DNA of 64,000 nt from Alkalihalobacterium sp048323755 (GCF_048323755.1 NZ_JBLWFS010000002.1:1-64000), one strand, 5' to 3'. Shown: positions 26,237 to 34,921, counted from the stretch's first letter. Numbers and translations are program-made. The notes: generated by a model from the letters alone, not told the origin.

Positions 26237-26725
26237 ATGGCGAAAAAAACGGTACAGGGAGTTGCAGCAGGAATTTTACTTGCTACTAGTGTATTTGCAT
26301 ATATGTACTTTTTTCAAACCACGCACATCGAAATCGAACAAGATGATATTGAAATACCTGAAATCGAATTAAGTAGTGAAGAAATGATGGATATCCTGAA
26401 AGATCAAGGCTTCATCGTTCTAGATGAGGAGGAATACGACCTCCTGTTAAAAGGAAAAGAAGAAGCTGAACGAGAAGACATAGCACTAGAGGAGGAAGTC
26501 GATCCTCAACCTCAAACGATCCATTATACCATTATCGAAATTCAAAGCGGGATGAGTAGTATGAACGTGGCAAATTATTTGGAAAAAGTAAATGTATTAG
26601 AAGACACAGAAGAATTCTTACAATTTCTACGTGACAATGAACTGACACAACAAATTAAAGCAGGTGAATTTGAATTAAATAGTACAATGACCGTTGAAGA
26701 GATTGCTTTGACGATTACACAATGA
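26237..26725 (+). CDS. anchored protein with MltG/YceG-like C-terminal region
   Basis: A 162-aa protein with one N-terminal helix (about 8-26), a very acidic linker (residues 30-90, with EEEYDLLLKGKEEAER) and a C-terminal region: IIEIQSGMSSMNVANYLEKVNVL and IKAGEFELNSTMTVEEIALTI. That C-terminal part recalls the LysM-like N-terminal domain of MltG (YceG). The catalytic domain of MltG is absent. The start is ATG 26237 with GAGGG; the ATG at 26213 overlaps the previous stop but lacks SD spacing. Confidence 0.6.
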   Translation: MAKKTVQGVAAGILLATSVFAYMYFFQTTHIEIEQDDIEIPEIELSSEEMMDILKDQGFIVLDEEEYDLLLKGKEEAEREDIALEEEVDPQPQTIHYTIIEIQSGMSSMNVANYLEKVNVLEDTEEFLQFLRDNELTQQIKAGEFELNSTMTVEEIALTITQ

Positions 26726-26742
26726 TGGAAAAAAACGCATAG

Positions 26743-26779
26743 AAAGAGGCTGACATATTATTCCGTCAGCCTCTTTTTT
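26743..26779. terminator. bidirectional terminator between 26725 and pbpA
   Basis: AAAGAGGCTGAC pairs with GTCAGCCTCTTT, followed by TTTTT on the plus strand. The pbpA stop codon overlaps the T tract. Confidence 0.88.
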
Positions 26780-28805
26780 AGTTCGATTCTTCTTCGTTAT
26801 CCTCGTCTTCACCATCGCCCTCAGTTGGAAGATTGAATGAAGGATTTTGTCGATTTTCTTCTAATTCAAAAAATGCGTCCGTAACACCCTCTAATATATC
26901 TCTTGAGATGGTAGCATTTGTTCTTCTATTAACATTCGGAACAACTACTGCAACCGCTACTCTTGGATCATCAAACGGTGCATAAGCAACAAATGTTTGG
27001 TTATTCCCTTCTTTATTTAACACCTGAGCAGTACCCGTTTTACCTGCAAGTTGATATGGTTTATTTGCAAGAGCCCTACCTGTACCTCTAGACCCTGCAA
27101 TTACTTGTCTGAAGCCTCTTTGCACATGCTTAATGTGATCATCATGCATTTCCACACGATTCATTACAGTCGGGGGAAATTGATTTATCACTTGGCCTAA
27201 CTCTTGTTTTGAAGAACTAGGTTGTCTAATTTCTTTAACAAGTTGCGGCTTCATACGGTACCCATCATTTGCAATGGTTGAAACGTATTGCGCCAGTTGA
27301 AGCGGCGTATACGTATCAAACTGTCCAATGGCAAAGTCAAGTAAGTTACCTACCCGTTGCACACCACCATTTACCCCTATTCCTTCAGAAGGCAAATCGA
27401 TACCTGTTTCAACACCTAGTCCAAATTGGTGAAGGTAATTTCGAAAGTCTCCATATGCTCCAGCTACATCATTCCAGCAACAATTTGAGCTATAATTAAA
27501 CCCTGCAATCCTCATTACAATGTGGAACATGTATACGTTAGATGATCTCTCTAAAGCCGTTATACTGTTAATATTACCCATACGTGTTACAGACTGTTTG
27601 GTTTCACCACCAACTCGGATCGGCGCATCATGAATTATAGTATTAGGGTTTATTACACCTGCATGCAGACCAGCTAAAACAGTTGCTCCCTTTATAGTCG
27701 ATCCCATCTCAAATGCTTTGTTAACAACACCGAAATGGTCAAAGTCATTACCTTCATACCCGGCCATGGCATAGATTTCCCCAGTTCTTGGATCCATCAT
27801 AACAACGTAAGCAGCTGGATTTCGTAAATATGCCCCGCGATTTTTGTTAACTTCTCGTTGTAGTATTTCCTCAACTTGTTTCTGGAGCTCCATATCAATT
27901 GTCAGAACGAGATCATTTCCTCGTTGCCCTAATTTATCTAATGAAGTACCGATGACTGAGCCGCGACTCGTAATATTTTCTACTACTGCTTTTTCACCCC
28001 GTAAAGCCTGTTCATATTGAAGCTCAAGAAAACTTGTTCCAACGATGTCAGATCTTTCATACCCTCTTGATAAATAAAAATCTAAACTTTCTCTCGGAAT
28101 TGAACCGGTACGACCGAAGAAGCTCTTAAATGTATCATCATAAACATATTTTCGTGTTGAATCGAGCAATATTTCAACTCCTGGTAAATCTGGCAGATGC
28201 TCAATGATTCCGTGTGCTTCTTCTTTTGTAAGACCCTGTTTTATTCTTTGAGGCGAGAGTGCATACCCTCGATCCATTTCACGCTTTATAGCTAATACCT
28301 TTTTCTCTTCTTCGGTAATTTCTGCTAAATCATTTTCCGTAATGCGGTCTAACGTCAATTGATATTCTTCATTGTTACTTAAACCTTTTCTCTCCTCGGA
28401 AGTTACCTTATCGAGTGCCTGTTCGCGTCGAGTTAAGATCCAATAATCTTTCATATCACGCTCAGTAATACTAGAAGTATCTAACTCAATATAATTTGTT
28501 AATCTCTCGGCAACCTCTAACTTTTCTTGTTCAGAAGGTCGTGGCGGCTGGGTATAGGTGAGTGAGAGTTGTTTTTCATTATCAACAACGATATTACCGT
28601 TGCGATCATACATAATACCTCTAGGCGCATCGATTCTCGTCGTAACATTACTCGTTCGCTCCAGTTCTCGGGTGAAATCTTCCCCTTGTACAATTTGAAC
28701 CATACCTAATCTAAGAATAAGTGCAGAAAACAATATAAATACAGCAAAAAATAATAGATTCAAACGCGCTGGGATATGGTTTTTTTTCTTTTTTTGATTT
28801 GTCAT
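26778..28805 (-). CDS. pbpA: penicillin-binding protein 2 (PbpA-type transpeptidase)
   Basis: Class B penicillin-binding protein for lateral-wall peptidoglycan (B. subtilis PbpA/YqgF). One N-terminal membrane helix (about 14-34), a dimerisation domain starting RIDAPRGIMYDRNGNIV, then the transpeptidase: SxxK motif STIK (in FEMGSTIKGATV, about 368), SxN motif SSN (in ERSSNVYMF) and KTGT motif KTGTAQVL near 590. The C-terminal tail is acidic (EGDGEDEDNEEESN). 675 aa. The place beside yqgE and sodA matches B. subtilis. Confidence 0.94.
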   Translation of the reverse strand: MTNQKKKKNHIPARLNLLFFAVFILFSALILRLGMVQIVQGEDFTRELERTSNVTTRIDAPRGIMYDRNGNIVVDNEKQLSLTYTQPPRPSEQEKLEVAERLTNYIELDTSSITERDMKDYWILTRREQALDKVTSEERKGLSNNEEYQLTLDRITENDLAEITEEEKKVLAIKREMDRGYALSPQRIKQGLTKEEAHGIIEHLPDLPGVEILLDSTRKYVYDDTFKSFFGRTGSIPRESLDFYLSRGYERSDIVGTSFLELQYEQALRGEKAVVENITSRGSVIGTSLDKLGQRGNDLVLTIDMELQKQVEEILQREVNKNRGAYLRNPAAYVVMMDPRTGEIYAMAGYEGNDFDHFGVVNKAFEMGSTIKGATVLAGLHAGVINPNTIIHDAPIRVGGETKQSVTRMGNINSITALERSSNVYMFHIVMRIAGFNYSSNCCWNDVAGAYGDFRNYLHQFGLGVETGIDLPSEGIGVNGGVQRVGNLLDFAIGQFDTYTPLQLAQYVSTIANDGYRMKPQLVKEIRQPSSSKQELGQVINQFPPTVMNRVEMHDDHIKHVQRGFRQVIAGSRGTGRALANKPYQLAGKTGTAQVLNKEGNNQTFVAYAPFDDPRVAVAVVVPNVNRRTNATISRDILEGVTDAFFELEENRQNPSFNLPTEGDGEDEDNEEESN

Positions 28806-28853
28806 TTCAATTTCCTCTCTATAGAGTTACTTCTCTTTAAATTCGCAGTTCAA

Positions 28854-28871
28854 AAAGGATGAACATCCTTT
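28854..28871 (-). terminator. compact hairpin upstream of pbpA
   Basis: AAAGGAT-GTTC-ATCCTTT on the minus strand, followed by TTG. It stands about 50 bp before pbpA and may be an attenuator or just a leader hairpin. Confidence 0.4.
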
Positions 28872-28879
28872 ATATGAAT

Positions 28880-28957
28880 TCAAAATAAAGGCCGACCCAA
28901 TAGTAAAGTGTCAAGAACCTCTCCTATTGAGAAGCACAGACACTCTTGAGTCAGCCT
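28880..28957 (-). terminator. long terminator downstream of the probable 6S RNA
   Basis: On the minus strand AGGCTGACTCAA pairs with TTGGGTCGGCCT (two G-U pairs), with an inner AGTGTC/GACACT helix, then TTTATTTTG. It would stop transcripts from the RNA gene before pbpA. Confidence 0.75.
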
Positions 28958-28974
28958 CGTATGATTTTTTAAGT

Positions 28975-29156
28975 AAGAAACCCGCGTATGCCGTTGCCCT
29001 ATTGTTTCAAGAACCTACACTCGTAGGTGGGTGTTCGCAAAAAATTCTCCAACTTCCAAAAATAGGCATGTTGTTAAATCTTTAATGTAGAACTCCCTTT
29101 TTATATCCACGGTTCGAAACAAGTAGAAGCTAACTAACACGGCAGGTTGTATTCTA
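28975..29156 (-). ncRNA. ssrS: probable 6S RNA
   Basis: About 180 nt, minus strand, with no reading frame. The ends pair (AACCTGC and GTGT with ATAC and GCGGGTT). Further in, TTGTTTC-GAACC pairs with GGTTC-TT-GAAACAA. A large open bubble follows, then a rod-like upper stem (GTTC/GAAC, AAAGATT/AATTTTT, CAAC/GTTG). On the 3' side of the bubble CCTAC-GAGT-GTAGG can form a local hairpin that competes with the lower stem, as described for Bacillus 6S RNA. A TATAAT with extended TGA (29162-29167) lies upstream and T-rich sequence follows. 6S RNA binds RNA polymerase-sigma-A by mimicking an open promoter. The call rests on architecture, not on a covariance search. Confidence 0.6.
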
Positions 29157-29161
29157 CAGTT

Positions 29162-29170
29162 ATTATATCA
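29162..29170 (-). promoter_or_regulatory. extended -10 promoter of the probable 6S RNA
   Basis: The minus strand reads TGATATAAT, an extended -10. A weak TTAAAA lies 17 bp upstream of the hexamer. The predicted start near 29155 fits the 5' end of the RNA's closing stem. Confidence 0.55.
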
Positions 29171-29226
29171 TAATAAATATGCAATTTTAAAGTTAAGATT
29201 TGCTTTCCCACACTTTTTCAACAAGT

Positions 29227-30513
29227 TTAGACAGACGTTCCCCCACTATCGCCCTCTCCTTTTTGCTGACGAGAGAAACTATAGGTTTCACCGCCTTTGT
29301 TAAGTGGTATCTTTACCTTTCTAACAAAGAAATAAATTACAAGGTGACCTGCACCTAGTATTAGAAAAAGTCCAGGTATTCCATGCTCTTCATTAAACAC
29401 GGTAATCGTAAAGATGAAAGCAAGAACGGAAGTAATTCTTCCCGAATTTAAAAACAATTCTCGAACAACGATGTATTCAACTCGCATTTCTGCTGCCTTC
29501 CAGCCTTTTCCGATCACGTCATAAGTTAAAGAAACATAAGGAACAAGTAACATAGGGTAAGCAATGGATATGACGACTGCATATATAATGAGACGAGTAA
29601 AATTTAGATCTGTTATGATAATGAAAATAGCTAAGTAAAGAATCGTCCCACCTATCAATATTGATTTTTTTCGAAAAGACGGTTTCATAAGACGAGTCGC
29701 TAAAAAATAACAAATAAATGAAACCGCAGAAGCGACTAATCCATACGTACCAATTGCAAGTTCACTGCCTGTTGCGATATAAACCCACACGACGATTACA
29801 AAAACAAATGTTCCTTCTCTTAAACCTTGGAAGAAATGCGCATGAAGAATATGCCTCCAATTGTCATTCCGCTTTCGCTCTTTTAGCACAGAGAGAAAAG
29901 AAAAACTACCTGTTGCAGGTCGTCGTTTCAAAAATAAACTTGTAATAACCGCAATGACAAATAATGTTAAAGATATTCCAAAAATTATTTTATAACCGAA
30001 AAGTTTCTCCATCCTAGTAATAATAAAGCCTGCTAATATTGGACCAATCATCCCAGCAAATGAAGTTAGTAACCCCAAAAATCCATTAAAAAAATCCCTT
30101 GTTTCCGGCTCTGTAATTTCAAATGTTAATACATTAAATGCTAACCAATAAAACCCAAAACCAATTCCTAATAACGACCCTAACAAGATTAAATATTGGG
30201 CCGCATTTTCACCTAAAAATAGCACTGTAAAAAAGAAAACGGATAGGAAACTGACTCCTAGCCGCAACACGATAACCCGGTCGATTTTTTTTGCAAACCT
30301 TCCTGCAAGAATAAAGGTTATCGGCTGCATTACAACAGATGATAAATTATATAGAGCAATGTCAAGAAATTCACCAGATTGCTTCCATAAATAAACATTT
30401 ACAAATGTGTTAGATAAAGCAATACTCAGAGCATACAGCCCTCCAATTGTTAATAGCAGGACTAAATCTCGGTTTACTTCTACATCACCAACTAATTTTT
30501 GCAACAGTTTCAT
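29227..30513 (-). CDS. yqgE: MFS transporter YqgE
   Basis: A 428-aa major-facilitator protein with about 12 membrane helices and basic loops (AGRFAKKIDRVIVLRLG; KRRPATGSF). Its position between pbpA and sodA matches B. subtilis yqgE. The substrate is unknown. The SD region (AAGGTGG) is part of an inverted repeat at 30520-30541, which may hide the ribosome site. Confidence 0.85.
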   Translation of the reverse strand: MKLLQKLVGDVEVNRDLVLLLTIGGLYALSIALSNTFVNVYLWKQSGEFLDIALYNLSSVVMQPITFILAGRFAKKIDRVIVLRLGVSFLSVFFFTVLFLGENAAQYLILLGSLLGIGFGFYWLAFNVLTFEITEPETRDFFNGFLGLLTSFAGMIGPILAGFIITRMEKLFGYKIIFGISLTLFVIAVITSLFLKRRPATGSFSFLSVLKERKRNDNWRHILHAHFFQGLREGTFVFVIVVWVYIATGSELAIGTYGLVASAVSFICYFLATRLMKPSFRKKSILIGGTILYLAIFIIITDLNFTRLIIYAVVISIAYPMLLVPYVSLTYDVIGKGWKAAEMRVEYIVVRELFLNSGRITSVLAFIFTITVFNEEHGIPGLFLILGAGHLVIYFFVRKVKIPLNKGGETYSFSRQQKGEGDSGGTSV

Positions 30514-30600
30514 GCCGTCACTACACCACCTTAGGTGTAGTTTGGCGATTTTCTATAAACGTTATGCAACAATTATCATGTACTGTCACCTTATATAACA

Positions 30601-30632
30601 AAACACCGCTAACTATATAGGTTAGCGGTGTT
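30601..30632 (-). terminator. sodA terminator
   Basis: AACACCGCTAAC pairs with GTTAGCGGTGTT with a short TATATAG loop, with A/T runs on both sides, so it can work in both directions. Confidence 0.88.
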
Positions 30633-30646
30633 TCCATTATGATATA

Positions 30647-31258
30647 TTATTTAGCTTGGCTATATAGCTTAGCTACTTCGTCCCAGTTTACTACATTCCA
30701 GAATGCATTAATGTAGTCTGGACGACGGTTTTGATAATTTAAGTAATATGCATGTTCCCATACATCTAAACCTAAGATTGGAGTTTTACCTTCCATGATA
30801 GGAGAGTCTTGGTTTGGTGTGCTCATTACTTCAAGCTCGCCGTTGTTAACAACTAACCAAGCCCAACCAGAACCAAAGCGAGTAGCTCCAGCTTTTGCAA
30901 ACTCTTCTTTAAAGCTGTCAAGACTTCCGAATTTACTGTTAATCGCTGTTGCTAAATCACCAGTTGGTTCGCCACCGCCATTCGGGCTTAAAAGCGTCCA
31001 GAATAAAGAGTGGTTAGCATGGCCTCCGCCATTGTTTCTTACTGCTGTACGGATATTCTCAGGTACAGCGTCTAAGTTACTAATTAGATCTTCAATTGAC
31101 TTGCTTGCAAGCTCATCATGACCTTCTAAAGCAGCGTTTAAGTTAGTCACATATGTGTTATGGTGCTTCCCGTGGTGGATATTCATTGTTTGCTCATCAA
31201 TATGAGGCTCTAGTGCATTTGCAGCATAAGGTAATGCAGGTAATTCATGTTTTGCCAT
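30647..31258 (-). CDS. sodA: superoxide dismutase (Mn/Fe type)
   Basis: Detoxifies superoxide in the cytoplasm. Metal ligands are visible: HHGKHHNTYV (first His, and the pair near 27-31), NHSLFW (about 80), and DVWEHAYYLNYQNRRPDYI (Asp and His near 165-170). The sequence GSGWAWLVV is typical of the Mn form. 203 aa from ATG 31258, which follows AGGGAGGAAA. The gene is monocistronic with its own terminator. Confidence 0.96.
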   Translation of the reverse strand: MAKHELPALPYAANALEPHIDEQTMNIHHGKHHNTYVTNLNAALEGHDELASKSIEDLISNLDAVPENIRTAVRNNGGGHANHSLFWTLLSPNGGGEPTGDLATAINSKFGSLDSFKEEFAKAGATRFGSGWAWLVVNNGELEVMSTPNQDSPIMEGKTPILGLDVWEHAYYLNYQNRRPDYINAFWNVVNWDEVAKLYSQAK

Positions 31259-31534
31259 TTTAATTTCCTCCCTAAGCAATTGTCTTCAAATAAATGGTAA
31301 AGTAATCCAATGCAGTTAATAAATTTAAGCAACAGAAATGTTTACTAAGTTGCTCAATATTTACATTAACAAAAAAACGTATAACATGCAATTGATATGT
31401 ATAATGTATTTAACTGCTATTTCAACTTTTCCACTTCATACATTTCCCTCATTTTTAAAATTATAATCAAAACATTCATATTTAACGGACAAACCCCATA
31501 TTGTGAAATACATACAAATATGGGAGGTGTGAAT

Positions 31535-32359
31535 TTGAACTGGTTTGAAGCTCTTCTACTAGGCATCATCCAAGGAATTTCAGAGTTTCTTCCGATCTCT
31601 AGTTCAGCACATTTGGTTATTGCTGAAAAGCTACTAGGTATTCAAGTGTCTACGAGCGACTTGACTTTCGAAGTCCTTCTACATGCAGCATCTTTACTAG
31701 CCGTCATTTGTTTTTTTTGGCGCGATTTACTTGAAATTATTAAAGACTTCTTTACTTACTTATTTTTCAAGAGCGAAAAAGCGAAAACAAACTATCGATT
31801 TGCCTGGCTTATTGTAGGCGCTACCCTAATTACCATGGGTGTTGGCAAAGGAATTGAAGGTTTGATAGGCGATAATATTACTCAAGCTTCAACAATTGGA
31901 GCCGCTTTAATTGTTACAGGATTGTTTTTAATACTGATTGAACACGGGATTAATGTAGGAAATCGTACGGTAAAAGAAATGACTTGGAAAGATTGTCTTA
32001 TTATTGGGATCGGCCAAGCTCTGGCTGTTATACCAGGAATATCGCGAGCCGGCAGTACCTTAATTGTTTCACTTTGGTGCGGTTTGGATAAAAAAACAGC
32101 TGTTCGCTATTCTTTCTTACTTTCCATTCCTGTTATCTTAGGGATTACCATTTTAAAATTACCAGAACTAACGACAGAAACTTTCGCAGGAGTTGGGATT
32201 GAACTTGCCATCGCCTGTATCGCCTCATTTATCTTTGCAATTATCGGTATTAAGTGGTTGATCCAAATGCTAAATCAAGCTAAACTCACATACTTCGCTA
32301 TCTATTGTATCGCCCTCGGAACGATTACGTGGATTTTCCTAAAAGACATTCAAGTATAA
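31535..32359 (+). CDS. uppP: undecaprenyl-diphosphatase UppP (BacA)
   Basis: Membrane phosphatase that recycles undecaprenyl pyrophosphate for cell-wall synthesis and gives bacitracin tolerance. The active-site motifs are EFLPISSSAHLVI (about 20) and IPGISRAGSTL (about 170), in a protein with about eight hydrophobic helices. The start is TTG 31535, after GGGAGG, giving 274 aa; upstream codons in the open frame are AT-rich leader. A CCCATATT/AATATGGG repeat overlaps the SD. Confidence 0.93.
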   Translation: MNWFEALLLGIIQGISEFLPISSSAHLVIAEKLLGIQVSTSDLTFEVLLHAASLLAVICFFWRDLLEIIKDFFTYLFFKSEKAKTNYRFAWLIVGATLITMGVGKGIEGLIGDNITQASTIGAALIVTGLFLILIEHGINVGNRTVKEMTWKDCLIIGIGQALAVIPGISRAGSTLIVSLWCGLDKKTAVRYSFLLSIPVILGITILKLPELTTETFAGVGIELAIACIASFIFAIIGIKWLIQMLNQAKLTYFAIYCIALGTITWIFLKDIQV

Positions 32360-32411
32360 GAGTCGAGCTGAACAATAAAAACCTGTGTATGACGATACTT
32401 TTTAAATTTGA

Positions 32412-32454
32412 AAATAAAAAAGCTTATGATTGAATTCAAGATCAATCATAAGCT
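32412..32454 (-). terminator. terminator of the tRNA operon
   Basis: AGCTTATGATTGA pairs with TCAATCATAAGCT and is followed on the minus strand by TTTTTATTTTC. Confidence 0.88.
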
Positions 32455-32471
32455 CATATTATGTAATGGTA

Positions 32472-32564
32472 TGGCGGAGGAAGAGGGATTCGAACCCCCG
32501 CGCGGTTTAACCCGCCTGTCGGTTTTCAAGACCGATCCCTTCAGCCGGACTTGGGTATTCCTCC
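32472..32564 (-). tRNA. tRNA-Ser (UGA)
   Basis: Acceptor GGAGGAA/TTCCTCC with encoded CCA, long variable arm (AGGCGGGTTAAACCGCGC), anticodon loop CTTGAAA with TGA. Last gene of the five-tRNA operon. Confidence 0.95.
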
Positions 32565-32582
32565 GTGTACTTCTATAGTTAA

Positions 32583-32659
32583 TGGTGGACCCTGTAGGAC
32601 TCGAACCTACGACCAATCGGTTATGAGCCGACCGCTCTGACCAACTGAGCTAAGGGTCC
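32583..32659 (-). tRNA. tRNA with CAU anticodon, probably tRNA-Ile2 (lysidine)
   Basis: Acceptor GGACCCT/AGGGTCC, loop CTCATAA with CAT, T arm GTAGG-TTCGAGT-CCTAC, encoded CCA. The body (TTAGCTCAGTTGGTCAGAGC, CGGCTCATAACCG) is like Bacillus tRNA-Ile2, not like the elongator Met gene nearby. The identity depends on TilS modification and is an inference. Confidence 0.8.
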
Positions 32660-32664
32660 TTCAA

Positions 32665-32741
32665 TGGGGCGGCTGATGGGAATTGAACCCACGAATGCCG
32701 GAATCACAATCCGGTGCGTTAACCACTTCGCCACAACCGCC
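32665..32741 (-). tRNA. tRNA-His (GUG)
   Basis: Anticodon loop TTGTGAT with GTG. The extra G at position -1 is encoded (GGCGGTT opposite AGCCGCC), and CCA is encoded. Confidence 0.95.
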
Positions 32742-32763
32742 ATTATATAAAGTTTTTTAGAAA

Positions 32764-32840
32764 TGGTAGCGGCGGAGGGAGTCGAACCCACGACCTCACG
32801 GGTATGAACCGTACGCTCTAGCCAGCTGAGCTACACCGCC
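32764..32840 (-). tRNA. tRNA-Met (CAU, elongator)
   Basis: Acceptor GGCGGTG/CGCCGCT-type pairing, anticodon loop TTCATAC with CAT, D arm GCTCAGCTGGCTAGAGC, encoded CCA. The sequence matches Bacillus elongator tRNA-Met; it lacks the initiator's three G-C pairs in the anticodon stem. Confidence 0.88.
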
Positions 32841-32848
32841 AAAATAAA

Positions 32849-32924
32849 TGGCTCCACAGGCAGGACTCGAACCTGCGACCGATCGGTTAACAGCCGATTG
32901 CTCTACCAACTGAGCTACTGTGGA
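32849..32924 (-). tRNA. tRNA-Asn (GUU)
   Basis: Acceptor TCCACAG/CTGTGGA, anticodon loop CTGTTAA with GTT, T arm GCAGG-TTCGAGT-CCTGC, encoded CCA. First gene of the operon Asn-Met-His-Ile2-Ser. Confidence 0.95.
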
Positions 32925-32942
32925 ATAATAAAGACAAATAAT

Positions 32943-33039
32943 ATTATAACTCAAAAAATCAACTTTAGTCAACACTGAAATCTGAAGTTCAAAAGGTGGT
33001 GACGAAAAGTAATATATCATAAACTGATATATTTGACAA
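32943..33039 (-). promoter_or_regulatory. two tandem promoters of the tRNA operon
   Basis: Nearer promoter: -35 TTGACT (32967-32972), -10 TATAAT (32943-32948), 18-bp spacer. Farther promoter: -35 TTGTCA (33034-33039), -10 TATATT (33011-33016), 17-bp spacer with TGA extension. The farther one lies inside a GGTGACG/CGTCACC inverted repeat (32998-33004 and 33060-33066). The rest of 32925-33261 shows no gene. Confidence 0.65.
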
Positions 33040-33261
33040 GCTGTTTATGGAAAAAAAGTCGTCACCTAATTGAAACAGCTCTTCTCTTGTACCATTTTTT
33101 TTTCTCTTGTAAAATGTATGTTGGTAGTTATTTAATAGGTACGAATGCGTGAGTGTGTAGTGTTGATCTAGGTTGTGTGTGATCATTACACTCGAGAATT
33201 CACTAAGCTTAAATCAATACACATGAACACAAGCTAAATAAGAAGGAGTAGACATTATTAA

Positions 33262-34068
33262 ATGAATATTTTTAAACAGCTGATTAAAAGTTTGTATTCC
33301 CCTAAGGATATCGCCGCATTTCGGTTCCAAGGGATTGGAAAAACCATTTTCTATGTATTCTTATTAATGGCGGTTGTTTCGATTCCCAGTGCAATTAATT
33401 TATCAACAACAGCTTATCAGGGTATTAACTATTTAGCTACATCTTTAGAGGAAGAGATACCGGATTTTGCTTTCCAAAATGGCGTTCTAACATCAGATAT
33501 AACAGAGCCTTATATTGATGTGACTGAGGATGGTGTTTTTATCCTTGATCCTACAGGACATTTAACTGTCGGTGATATTTACGAATACGATAACGGTTTA
33601 GCCATGCTTGAACGTGAAGCAGTTATTATCACTGATGGGAAAGCAGAGACTTTTAGATACCGCGACCTAGGTAATTTAAACTTAACAAAAGAAGAAATAA
33701 CAGGGTTAGTAAATGGTATAGCCGATGTACTTCCTGTCATTTTAACTGTTTTCTTATTAGTATTATACCTTTTCTTTACAGCAATGAAATTTATCGGGGT
33801 AACGGTATTAGCCTTATTTGGACTTATGTTAAAGAACAAAGCACAATTAAACTTAAAATACCGACATTTATGGATTTTATCTGCTTATACAGTTACACTT
33901 CCGACAGCTATATTTAATTTAACAGAGGCGTTTGGAATCATTATTCCATTTTCGCTCTTCTTCTATTGGGCTATTGCAATCTTCATGTTATATAAAGTTT
34001 TGCAATATGTTCCAAAGCCAAAAATTAGCCCGCAAAACGATGAAGCGAGTAACCCAACAAACAACTAA
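33262..34068 (+). CDS. yqgB: DUF1189 membrane protein (YqgB-like)
   Basis: A 268-aa membrane protein with one helix near 28-48, a large outside loop (about 55-150) containing the VFILDPTGHLTVGDIYEYDNGLAML-like segment, and three or four helices at the C terminus. The family is DUF1189; B. subtilis YqgB is at the same place near sodA. The function is unknown. SD AGAAGGAG before ATG 33262. Confidence 0.8.
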   Translation: MNIFKQLIKSLYSPKDIAAFRFQGIGKTIFYVFLLMAVVSIPSAINLSTTAYQGINYLATSLEEEIPDFAFQNGVLTSDITEPYIDVTEDGVFILDPTGHLTVGDIYEYDNGLAMLEREAVIITDGKAETFRYRDLGNLNLTKEEITGLVNGIADVLPVILTVFLLVLYLFFTAMKFIGVTVLALFGLMLKNKAQLNLKYRHLWILSAYTVTLPTAIFNLTEAFGIIIPFSLFFYWAIAIFMLYKVLQYVPKPKISPQNDEASNPTNN

Positions 34069-34080
34069 GCAAAAAACAAA

Positions 34081-34121
34081 AAACAGGCTGCTGAGTTCAC
34101 TTCCCAGCAACCTGTTTTTTT
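34081..34121 (+). terminator. terminator of yqgB
   Basis: AAACAGG-CTGCTG pairs with CAGCA-CCTGTTT (one mismatch) and is followed by TTTTTTT. Confidence 0.8.
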
Positions 34122-34188
34122 CTAATTTAGATTACCTAACCTCTTTTACTTTAAAGTCTGATGTTTGCCACTACACACTACTAACTAC

Positions 34189-34830
34189 TTAACCGTTACT
34201 TTCATCTACTTTTTTCACAACAATACGCGTACCATCAACAGATACAACTTCGATGACAGTGTCTTGTGTTAACCAATTATTCTCACTCGTAGCACTATAC
34301 TGTTTTCCATCAACTTCCATAGTACCAATTGGGCGGAACGGAGTTATTGCTCTTCCTCTTTTTCCGATTAACTCTTTATACGTATCATTAATTGAGTTGT
34401 AGCCTAATTCCCCTGTTAATCGATCTCTTAAAGTCATTTTTGACCATAGGTTTCTCGACGGGAATACCTTTAGAAACAGTAAAGCAGTTGTTGCACCCAG
34501 CACTAAACCCATGGCAACTAAAGCCCCGTATAAAAAATTTGGTGCAGGGATAGCCAGAGCTACGATCATCAAAATAACACCTAAAAATGCAATCGTTCCG
34601 TCACTAATCGCCTTTCCATCAACGATTATTAGAACTAATCCAGTAATATACAATAAAACAACCCAAATCCCTGTATCACCAGCAATATGGTGAGAGAAGT
34701 AAACCGCCATAATTGCAATACCAAGAACACCGAAGACTCCTTTAACCTTAACAAGTAACTCTCCAAATAAGAAAAGTGTTCCTAAAAAAACAACGAGAAA
34801 TCCCATACTTGCAATATTTAGAACATCCAT
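34189..34830 (-). CDS. NfeD-family membrane protein (short form)
   Basis: A 213-aa protein: five to six hydrophobic helices in residues 5-130, then a cytosolic beta-barrel (OB-fold) domain with LIGKRGRAITPFRPIGTMEVDGKQYSATSE and VVSVDGTRIVVKKVDE, typical of NfeD proteins. The protease domain of long NfeD forms is absent. These proteins often work with a flotillin-like partner, but none is adjacent here. ATG 34830 follows GGAGG; the frame runs longer upstream without a better SD. Confidence 0.82.
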   Translation of the reverse strand: MDVLNIASMGFLVVFLGTLFLFGELLVKVKGVFGVLGIAIMAVYFSHHIAGDTGIWVVLLYITGLVLIIVDGKAISDGTIAFLGVILMIVALAIPAPNFLYGALVAMGLVLGATTALLFLKVFPSRNLWSKMTLRDRLTGELGYNSINDTYKELIGKRGRAITPFRPIGTMEVDGKQYSATSENNWLTQDTVIEVVSVDGTRIVVKKVDESNG

Positions 34831-34921
34831 TGCTTCAACCTCCAATCCTTTATAATATACGAAATAAAATAATATAAGTTTCATTTCAATTTTTGGTTAA
34901 ACTATAAATGAGGTGAAATTT

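Noticed and set aside
28806..29226. Hidden protein gene between yqgE and pbpA
   Set aside because: No frame with SD; the stretch is better explained by a structured RNA and hairpins.
30795..31121. 108-aa frame opposite sodA
   Set aside because: Shadow of a highly conserved gene, no SD, no family likeness.
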